A DNA stretch of 5,772 nucleotides from Thermomicrobiales bacterium (GTDB lineage: Bacteria; Chloroflexota; Chloroflexia; Thermomicrobiales; UBA6265), in NCBI GenBank assembly GCA_025937615.1, contig JAICRA010000112.1:1-5772 (forward strand), read 5' to 3'. The position numbers and the translations under genes are program-made. Under the pieces are notes generated by a model. That model was not told where the DNA came from and did no database searches. It saw only the letters and a list, made by a program, of their open reading frames with translations. Of this stretch, positions 1-5,007 are shown in pieces. The first letter of the stretch is position 1. Each line of letters opens with the position of its first letter.

Positions 1-1035
1 GCGGTGGTGATTGCCGATACGATTCTGGCGCCGTTCACCCCTTCCAGCACCGCGCGCAGCGGCGGGACGATTTATCCGGTAATTAAAAATTTGCCGCCGC
101 TCTATGATTCGAAGCCCGACGACCCGTCCATGCGGCGTATGGGCTCCTATATTATGTGGGTAGCGATCGCGGCGACCTGCGTAACCAGCTCGATGTTCCT
201 GACCGCCCTGGCGCCCAACCTGCTCGCGGTCGAGTTAGTGAGAAAGACCGCCAAAATTGAAATTGCGTGGCTTGACTGGTTCAAATACTTCGCGCCTGTC
301 GGCATCCTTCTGCTCGCCACGTTGCCACTGCTTGCGTATTGGATTTATCCGCCGGAGGTGAAAGAGGGAAAGGCGGTTCAGTCCTGGGCGGCAACGGAGC
401 TGGAAAAAATGGGCGCGTTCACGCGGAGGGAGATTATCCTGGCAGTTCTGGTCCTGATCGCTCTGGTGATGTGGATCTTTCGAGGCGATGAAGTCAACGC
501 CACCACGGCTGCGCTTATCGTCATCTCATTGATGCTGATCCTCAACGTCGTGACCTGGGATGACATCGTTAAAAATTCCGCGGCTTGGAACACATTGGCG
601 TGGTTCGCGACTCTGGTCGCCCTCGCCGATGGCCTGACTCGTGTCGGTTTCGTCAAGTGGTTCGCCGAGACCGTTGCCGGTCAACTCAGCGGCGTTCCCC
701 CAGCCGTAGCAGTCGCGGCTCTATTATTTATTAACTTCTTCGGTCACTACCTGTTCGCCAGCGTTACTGCCCACGTCACAGCCATGATCCCGGTGCTGCT
801 GGCGGTCGCGTCGACGATTCCCGGGGTCAACATGCATACGCTTGCGCTCGGGATGTGCCTGCAGCTCGGCATTATGGGCATTTTGACCCCTTACGCAAGC
901 GGTCCAAGTCCGGTCTATTACGGCAGCGGTTATCTGCCGTCAGCGGATTACTGGCGCCTCGGCGCGATTTTCGGCGTGATTTTCTTCGTTGTGTTTCTGG
1001 TTATCGGCGTTCCCTGGATGCTGGCGATTCGATGA
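1..1035 (+). CDS. CitT/TtdT-like dicarboxylate/citrate exchanger (DASS family), 5'-truncated by window edge
   Basis: This is an inner-membrane carrier of the divalent anion symporter (DASS/SLC13) family. The frame is open from base 1 and stops with TGA at 1033-1035, giving 344 visible residues; roughly the first 145 of a ~487-residue CitT-type protein lie outside the window, so the GTG at 4 is not the true start. Visible hallmarks are APFTPSSTARSGGT (residues 10-23), the YPVIKNLPPLY stretch, SAWNTL near 193-199, the second substrate/ion loop HYLFASVTAHVTA (249-261), TPYASGP (296-302), YYGSGY and DYWRLGAIFG. These follow remembered E. coli CitT almost block for block. Several hydrophobic helices are evident (about 51-71, 97-114, 143-161, 170-184, 234-251, 261-275, 321-342). 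The usual first SNT motif reads SST here. Known relatives exchange citrate, tartrate or succinate; with aspA downstream, a C4-dicarboxylate substrate is the likeliest inference, but the exact substrate cannot be read from sequence. Confidence 0.93.
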   Translation, partial: AVVIADTILAPFTPSSTARSGGTIYPVIKNLPPLYDSKPDDPSMRRMGSYIMWVAIAATCVTSSMFLTALAPNLLAVELVRKTAKIEIAWLDWFKYFAPVGILLLATLPLLAYWIYPPEVKEGKAVQSWAATELEKMGAFTRREIILAVLVLIALVMWIFRGDEVNATTAALIVISLMLILNVVTWDDIVKNSAAWNTLAWFATLVALADGLTRVGFVKWFAETVAGQLSGVPPAVAVAALLFINFFGHYLFASVTAHVTAMIPVLLAVASTIPGVNMHTLALGMCLQLGIMGILTPYASGPSPVYYGSGYLPSADYWRLGAIFGVIFFVVFLVIGVPWMLAIR

Positions 1036-1083
1036 ACGGCGGAATCGCGCTTAAACAACTTCGACAGATTGAGAGGCTGTGGC
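1012..1083 (+). repeat. Direct repeat copy 1 (exchanger 3' end plus spacer)
   Basis: This copy covers the last seven codons of the exchanger gene, its stop and the following 48 bases. It matches 1871-1947 imperfectly but clearly. The first block (1012-1028) agrees with 1871-1887 at 16 of 17 bases. A second block (1050-1076) agrees with 1909-1936 at 24 of 27 bases with one 1-base gap. The stretch between them is diverged. The copy ends in CTGTGGC, which lines up with the CTATGGC that holds the aspA start codon in copy 2. Confidence 0.85.
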
Positions 1084-1135
1084 TGCGCATATCCAGGATA
1101 ACTTACTGGATGGGGAAAGCAGATCACGATCTTGA
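1079..1135 (+). pseudogene. Possible remnant of a lyase gene start (very short)
   Basis: In the repeat alignment, GTG at 1079-1081 occupies the place of the aspA ATG at 1943. Reading from it gives an 18-residue frame, VAAHIQDNLLDGESRSRS, ending in TGA at 1133-1135. Its first three residues match aspA (MAA), and the following DNLLDGE loosely recalls aspA HDFLGDRE. Similarity past the third codon is weak and could be chance. It is listed because the alignment to the aspA start is seen directly, while the origin as a decayed lyase gene is inference. Confidence 0.2.
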
Positions 1136-1147
1136 GCAATCAAAAGC

Positions 1148-1153
1148 AAGGAG
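1148..1153 (+). promoter_or_regulatory. Ribosome binding site for the Popeye-like gene
   Basis: AAGGAG lies 11 bases before the ATG at 1165 within an A-rich stretch. It is a strong Shine-Dalgarno match and supports the choice of this ATG. Confidence 0.7.
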
Positions 1154-1164
1154 ACTAGATAAAT

Positions 1165-1812
1165 ATGCACGTTACCGATTATCTGGTGCATTTCTCCAAT
1201 ATCCTGATGCTGGCGGCGTATTCCGTGCGCGACATCCTGTGGCTGCGCTGGTTTGCCGTTGCCGCCGCGCTCACCAACATCCCGTACTTCCTCCTTCAGG
1301 GCACCGTGCTCTGGCCACCGGTTCTCTGGGCACTCGTATTCACCGCCATCAATCTCTATCAGATCGCGCGCCTCTACCTCGAGCGACGTCCGGTAGTGCT
1401 CTCCCAGGACGAGCAAAAGCTCTATGATCTGGGATTCCGCTCGCTTCGTCCCCGCGAGTTCGTTTCACTGTCGCTCGTGGGGGAATGGAAGGATGCCGAG
1501 CCCGGCGAGAGAGTCATAACCGAAGGAGAGCCGGTGTCGTCCCTGAGCATTCCGATCACCGGAAGTGCAGACGTCCACAGTCGCGGCGAGCGCATCGGGG
1601 CGCTGGCACCAGGCCACATCATCGGCACTGCGCTGGCCCTCACCGGAGAACCATCGCCGGTGGAAGTGACCTTCACCGAGCCCGCACGTTACATGCGCTG
1701 GTCGCTTCCAAGCCTGCGCAGGTTCATGGACGCGCGGCCGGACCTGCGCGTAACGCTGCAAGGTCTGGTGAACCGCGACTTGGCCGAAAAACTCAATCTT
1801 GTAGTTAAATAG
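1165..1812 (+). CDS. Popeye-like membrane protein with cyclic-nucleotide-binding domain
   Basis: The gene encodes 215 residues. The N-terminal third is three hydrophobic segments (about 7-22, 28-45, 48-70) with the block AAYSVRDILWLRW (17-29) and NLYQIARLYLERRP (63-76). The C-terminal part (about 95-210) is a cupin-like cyclic-nucleotide-binding fold: EWKDAEPGERVITEGEPVSSL (107-127), then GHIIGTAL (150-157), VEVTF (166-170), RYMRWS (175-180) and GLVNRDLAEKL (200-210). The order and wording resemble vertebrate Popeye (POPDC) proteins, which have three membrane helices, an F-Q-V-T element, CRFLCWS and an IGKDITNKL-type helix, and bind cAMP. The DSPE element of animal Popeye proteins is not present, and the canonical phosphate-binding cassette arginine of CRP-like domains is also absent. 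There is no helix-turn-helix, so it is not a CRP/FNR regulator. The start has a strong AAGGAG. It lies between the exchanger and aspA in one orientation, suggesting cotranscription and a sensory or modulatory role for that pathway (inference). The ligand is unknown. Confidence 0.85.
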   Translation: MHVTDYLVHFSNILMLAAYSVRDILWLRWFAVAAALTNIPYFLLQGTVLWPPVLWALVFTAINLYQIARLYLERRPVVLSQDEQKLYDLGFRSLRPREFVSLSLVGEWKDAEPGERVITEGEPVSSLSIPITGSADVHSRGERIGALAPGHIIGTALALTGEPSPVEVTFTEPARYMRWSLPSLRRFMDARPDLRVTLQGLVNRDLAEKLNLVVK

Positions 1813-1858
1813 ACTCAACCGAGCGCAACGAGGCAGGTAAATAAATCGAGGTGATTAG

Positions 1859-1927
1859 TTGATCGGAGCGCCTTGGATGCTGGCGATGGGTGAACAGCGC
1901 CTAGCGTGCTTAAAACAACTTCGGTAG
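1859..1927 (+). pseudogene. Remnant of the 3' end of a second exchanger gene
   Basis: Read from 1859, one frame gives LIGAPWMLAM and continues to a TAG at 1925-1927. The first nine residues match VIGVPWMLA at the very C-terminus of the intact exchanger (codons ending at 1026) at seven of nine positions, with conservative changes V to L and V to A. A TAG at 1856-1858 closes the frame upstream, so nothing longer survives. The TGA equivalent to the exchanger stop is present at 1891-1893 but out of frame because of an indel. This is the coding part of direct repeat copy 2 and is too short to be a functional gene. Confidence 0.6.
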
Positions 1928-1947
1928 ATCGAGAGGAAGGCTATGGC
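1871..1947 (+). repeat. Direct repeat copy 2 (before and into the aspA start)
   Basis: This imperfect second copy of 1012-1083 ends inside the first two codons of aspA. The best conserved parts are TGGATGCTGGCGAT and the CTTAAAACAACTTCG plus GAGAGG stretch. Relative to copy 1 it carries an extra AAGG just before the final block, which adds purines to the aspA ribosome binding site. The two copies enclose the whole Popeye-like gene. Confidence 0.85.
1931..1940 (+). promoter_or_regulatory. Ribosome binding site for aspA
   Basis: The purine run GAGAGGAAGG precedes the ATG at 1943. GAGAGG ends 6 bases before the start codon, which is good spacing and fixes this start. The GAGAGG part is shared with repeat copy 1, while the AAGG is unique to this copy. 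Confidence 0.65.
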
Positions 1948-3355
1948 AGCCAACGAGTTCAGAATCGAGCACGATTTTCTCGGTGACCGCGAGGTGCCGA
2001 CGGATGCATACTACGGTATCCAGACGTTAAGAGGGAAGGAGAACTTCCATATCACAGCCATGCCAATCTCGCGGGAGCCCTATTTCGTCAAGGCGTTCGG
2101 CTATGTCAAAAAGGCTGCCGCAATGGCGAATCGCGATCTTGGCGTGCTCGATCGCAAGATTGCTGACGCGATCATCGGCGCCTGCGATCGTGTAATTGCG
2201 GGTGACATGCTCGATCAGTTCATTACCGACTTCATTCAGGGCGGCGCGGGTACCTCGACCAACATGAACGCCAATGAAGTCATCGCCAATCTCGCTCTCG
2301 AAAGCCTCGGCCACAAAAAGGGCGAGTACCAGTACGTCAATCCCAATGACCATGTGAACTTCGGCCAGTCAACGAACGACGTATATCCGACTGCCTTTCA
2401 CCTCGGGCTGATTCTCCGGCTGGAAAGTTACATGGAGGCGCTGCGACAACTTCAGGCGGCTTTCTTCGCCAAGGCCCGGGAATTCGACAAGGTGCTCAAG
2501 ATGGGCCGCACCCACCTGCAGGACGCCGTCCCGATGTCCCTGGGGTCCGAGTTTCACGGCTGGGGCACGACGATCGGGGAAGAAGTGGAACGACTCGCCA
2601 GCGTGAGGCAAATGCTGCAATGTGTGAACCTGGGCGCCACCGCGATTGGCACCACGGTTACCGCAGCGCCTGGTTATCCTGCGTTGGCGACAAAACATCT
2701 TTCCGACATCACCGGCATCAAATTCTGCCTGGCCGAGGACCTGATCGAGGCTACCTCCGATACGGGCGACTACGTGCTGTTATCAGGCGTGATCAAGCAC
2801 ACCGCGGCCAAGCTCACCAAGATCTGCAACGATCTCCGAATGCTGGCTTCCGGACCTCGCTGCGGGTTAAACGAGATCAACCTGCCGCAGATGCAGCCGG
2901 GTTCTTCGATCATGCCCGGCAAGGTCAATCCGGTCATCCCTGAGGTCGTGAACCAGACGAGCTTCCTCGTGATCGGGCTCGACGTCACCGTGACGCTCGC
3001 CGCTTCGGCCGGGCAGCTGCAGCTCAACGTCATGGAGCCGGTCATCACCTTCGCGCTCTTTGCGTCGATCGCGACGATGGAGCGCGCCGTCAACAGCCTC
3101 CGGGTAAATTGTGTCCAAGGCATCACGGCCAATGACGAGCGCACCCGCGACATGGTGCTCAATTCGCTCGGAATCGTGACCGTGCTCAAGCCTTCGCTCG
3201 GTTACAAGCAGTGCGCCGAGCTCGCTCGCGAAGGCTATGAGACCGGCAAGAGCCTGCACGACATTGTCGTAAACGAGAGGAAGCTCCTCAGCCAACAGAA
3301 ATGGAATGAGATCTTCTCGTTCGAGAATCTGATCAAGCCCAAGTTCGAGCAATGA
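1943..3355 (+). CDS. aspA: Aspartate ammonia-lyase (aspartase)
   Basis: This cytosolic, normally tetrameric enzyme of the aspartase/fumarase superfamily catalyses L-aspartate to fumarate plus ammonia, feeding fumarate to the TCA cycle or fumarate respiration. The 470 residues are full length for the family (about 468-478). It opens with FRIEHDFLGDREVPTDAYYG, close to E. coli AspA. Active-site elements are GGAGTSTNMNANEV (100-113, Thr104), GQSTND (141-146, Ser143-Thr144-Asn145), MGRTHLQDAVP (187-197, Thr190-His191) and the mobile signature loop GSSIMPGKVNP (320-330). Ser321 aligns with the catalytic base Ser318 of Bacillus AspB, followed by Lys327 and Asn329. Aspartase rather than fumarase is indicated by VIPEVVNQ after the loop, EDLIEATSDTGDYV (265-278) and QLQLNVMEPVI (358-368). 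The ATG has a good GAGAGG site. It is the third gene of the exchanger/Popeye-like/aspA set. All catalytic residues I can check are present and I see no frameshift. Confidence 0.96.
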   Translation: MAANEFRIEHDFLGDREVPTDAYYGIQTLRGKENFHITAMPISREPYFVKAFGYVKKAAAMANRDLGVLDRKIADAIIGACDRVIAGDMLDQFITDFIQGGAGTSTNMNANEVIANLALESLGHKKGEYQYVNPNDHVNFGQSTNDVYPTAFHLGLILRLESYMEALRQLQAAFFAKAREFDKVLKMGRTHLQDAVPMSLGSEFHGWGTTIGEEVERLASVRQMLQCVNLGATAIGTTVTAAPGYPALATKHLSDITGIKFCLAEDLIEATSDTGDYVLLSGVIKHTAAKLTKICNDLRMLASGPRCGLNEINLPQMQPGSSIMPGKVNPVIPEVVNQTSFLVIGLDVTVTLAASAGQLQLNVMEPVITFALFASIATMERAVNSLRVNCVQGITANDERTRDMVLNSLGIVTVLKPSLGYKQCAELAREGYETGKSLHDIVVNERKLLSQQKWNEIFSFENLIKPKFEQ

Positions 3356-3597
3356 GCCCGAAGCTGCAAACTCTTGCCTGAAGATAAGCCAATTGCCACT
3401 TTGCCCCACCTCATGGGCGTCCTTCCAGTGATCTCGAGGGACACGCGGCATGGCTGCGTCTGAGCGGGGGACTGCTTGTCACTTCGGCATGGAGCCATTG
3501 GAGTGTTCCCTTCGGTCAACGCCTCCTCCTGACCTAGGGCTCGCTGATAGCCGCGATTAGCTTTGACCTGTCCGGCACCGTCTAGATGGTTAAGTAA
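3356..3597 (+). other. Intergenic spacer between aspA and the DUF2252 gene
   Basis: This stretch of 242 bases has no convincing gene. A small hairpin can be drawn at 3443-3459 (ACGCGG and CTGCGT arms with one G-T pair, five-base loop), but no T-run follows, so it is not a typical intrinsic terminator. TTGACC at 3563-3568 resembles a -35 element but lacks a good -10 at normal spacing, and CATAAT at 3615-3620, just beyond the spacer, has no matching -35. The last part, about 3583-3625, is more AT-rich than its surroundings and probably holds the promoter/leader of the next gene. The reverse strand is free of stops in one frame across the whole spacer. Confidence 0.5.
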
Positions 3598-3636
3598 TTG
3601 CCTACTCAATCTTTCATAATACCTCGAGATGCCAGA

Positions 3637-4887
3637 ATGGCCGCCGCAATAGCCAAACGCTTCGGCCTGCGCGGCGGGGCAGTGCTGCCGCGCCGCTTCA
3701 CTTGTCTGTTCGCAGTGATCGCCATCGCGCTGGCGGGAACAGCGTATGGCGCAGCGCCGATCCGGCCTAACCCGGAATCCCTCGAACGCGCCACACCCGA
3801 GTTGATCAAACGGCTCCGTGCCGAACCGTACGATTATTTTAGATTCGTCAACCGCTCCTGGATCGCACGAGTGTGCGACGACTTCGGCAGGGATCTGGAA
3901 GGCTTGCCAGTTATCCGTTTGCACGGCGACGCCCACGTCGAGCAGTTCGCGCTGACGCGAGATGCATGGGGGCTCGATGATTTCGATGACTCTGCCAGAG
4001 GGCCGGCTGTTGTCGATGTCGTGCGGTTCCTGGGTTCGGTCGACCTGGTCGCTCGCCGGCGTTCCTGGCAACAGGAGCGCGACAGGTTGTTCGATAGCTT
4101 CGTCGGAGGATACAAGCGAGGTCTCCTAGAGCCCGATCATTTGCCGCCTCCACCCGACATTGTGGGCCGGCTGCGGACCGCGGCGCCCGCGACCCGCGCA
4201 GCGTTGCTCGCCTGGGGCGAGAGCAAAATGCAACCGCTGGCCGATGCGTCCATGAAAGCCGTGGCGGGCGGGATGGAAGCGTTTGCGCAGATCATGTTGC
4301 GCGAGCGCCCCGACCTCGGGCCGGAGTATCTTCGCGTGGTTCGCGCCGGCTCGATTCAAAGCGGCGTCGGTAGCGCTGTGACTCCGAAAATTATGATCCG
4401 CGTGCGCGGGCCGTCCGACGATCCGGCTGACGATGAGCTTCTCGAATCCAAAAAGATCGGCGACCTCAACGGTCTGAGTTGCCTCAAGACTCCGATGGTT
4501 AATCCAACGCTCCGCATCATCGACGGAAGCAAACAGCTCGGCCGGTTGAGGCACAACATACTGGCGGCTGGACCGGAGCTTATGGTTCCTGAGGTGATGG
4601 CTCGCGGGGAACGATTGCAGGACTGGTGGATTCGCAGCCTGGATCCCTCTTACAGTCAGATTCGTTTGACCGACCTCCGCTCCGTCGGAGATCTGGCCGC
4701 AATCAGCTACGACGCCGGTGTCCAGCTCGGCGCGGGACGACTTCACGATCGGACGGTGCTGCTGAGCACCTATGACCGAAAACGACTGCTCGGCGCTACG
4801 GGCAAGCTCGAGAAACGCTATCGGCAGGAAGCCACTAAATTAGTCGATGACCTGCTTCATGGCTGGCGCGAGCTCGGACGACGATGA
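3637..4887 (+). CDS. Exported DUF2252 family protein (kinase-like fold)
   Basis: The chosen ATG at 3637 gives 416 residues. An N-terminal export signal is visible: a long positively charged n-region with RR at 19-20, a hydrophobic core FTCLFAVIAIALAG (21-34) and a likely cleavage after Ala-Tyr-Gly (36-38). The mature part has the DUF2252 layout: YDYFRF (65-70), VIRLHGDAHVEQF (92-104), DDFDDSARGPAVVDVVRFLGS (114-134), a GSIQSGVGS glycine-rich stretch (238-246), and near the C-terminus DLAAISYDAGVQLGAGRLHDR (352-372). HGDxH and DFDD resemble the catalytic and metal-binding motifs of aminoglycoside/choline kinase-like folds; the position usually Asn (HGDxHxxN) is Gln here. No function is established for the family as far as I know. 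An in-frame TTG at 3598 could extend it by 13 residues, but the region is AT-rich and that start is rare. No strong Shine-Dalgarno sits before either start, so the start is uncertain. Confidence 0.8.
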   Translation: MAAAIAKRFGLRGGAVLPRRFTCLFAVIAIALAGTAYGAAPIRPNPESLERATPELIKRLRAEPYDYFRFVNRSWIARVCDDFGRDLEGLPVIRLHGDAHVEQFALTRDAWGLDDFDDSARGPAVVDVVRFLGSVDLVARRRSWQQERDRLFDSFVGGYKRGLLEPDHLPPPPDIVGRLRTAAPATRAALLAWGESKMQPLADASMKAVAGGMEAFAQIMLRERPDLGPEYLRVVRAGSIQSGVGSAVTPKIMIRVRGPSDDPADDELLESKKIGDLNGLSCLKTPMVNPTLRIIDGSKQLGRLRHNILAAGPELMVPEVMARGERLQDWWIRSLDPSYSQIRLTDLRSVGDLAAISYDAGVQLGAGRLHDRTVLLSTYDRKRLLGATGKLEKRYRQEATKLVDDLLHGWRELGRR

Positions 4888-5007
4888 ATCCGTGGAATCA
4901 TACCCGCTGCAGTGTTTTTTTGCCGAGGTGGATAGGTCGACGCTTCGCGGTGTTCATATACGGCAATTAGTGACCGAGCTTTTTCGATCGACGCCCAACG
5001 GAGAAAA
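4888..5007 (+). other. Spacer with a T7 tract between the DUF2252 and CAX genes
   Basis: These 120 bases hold no gene. A run of seven T at 4915-4921 follows a GC-containing stretch with CTGCAG at 4908-4913. Only an imperfect short hairpin (ATGA...TCAT around 4884-4901) can be drawn upstream, so this is at best a weak terminator. The CAX frame is closed upstream by TAG at 4933-4935. Confidence 0.4.
5000..5003 (+). promoter_or_regulatory. Ribosome binding site deciding the CAX start
   Basis: GGAG in the purine run GGAGAAAA lies 4 bases before GTG at 5008 and 10 bases before an in-frame GTG at 5014. There is no ATG in the open frame upstream, so one of the two GTG codons is the start. Spacing alone does not decide between them; 5008 is used because it gives the longer protein. 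Confidence 0.5.

Noticed and set aside
1165..1812. CRP/FNR-type transcription regulator
   Set aside because: The cyclic-nucleotide domain is preceded by three membrane helices and is not followed by any helix-turn-helix; the protein ends right after the domain.
1036..1942. Insertion sequence or transposon as the source of the flanking repeats
   Set aside because: No transposase or terminal inverted repeat is visible, and the repeats are far longer than target-site duplications; they match gene ends, not element ends.
1943..3355. Class II fumarase (fumC) as the identity of the lyase
   Set aside because: The residues after the GSSIMPGKVNP loop are VIPEVVNQ, and EDLIEATSDTGDYV is present; these are aspartase-type. 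Fumarases have a TQCE-type sequence after the loop.
3443..3459. Hairpin as aspA terminator
   Set aside because: The stem has six pairs including a G-T, and no T-rich tail follows.
3598..3636. TTG at 3598 as start of the DUF2252 gene
   Set aside because: TTG starts are rare, no ribosome binding site precedes it, the region is AT-rich like a leader, and the ATG at 3637 already provides a full signal peptide. It cannot be fully excluded.
3235..4071. Long reverse-strand open frame of 278 codons over the aspA end, spacer and DUF2252 start
   Set aside because: Both ends are antisense to well-supported genes, no recognisable domain appears, and GC-rich coding DNA often leaves such frames open.
4126..4746. 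Reverse-strand open frame of 206 codons within the DUF2252 gene
   Set aside because: It lies entirely opposite the DUF2252 coding region, whose motifs are clear; the reverse translation shows no family features.
4884..4921. Intrinsic terminator after the DUF2252 gene
   Set aside because: The seven-T run is suggestive, but the only hairpin upstream is short, mismatched and not adjacent to the T-run.
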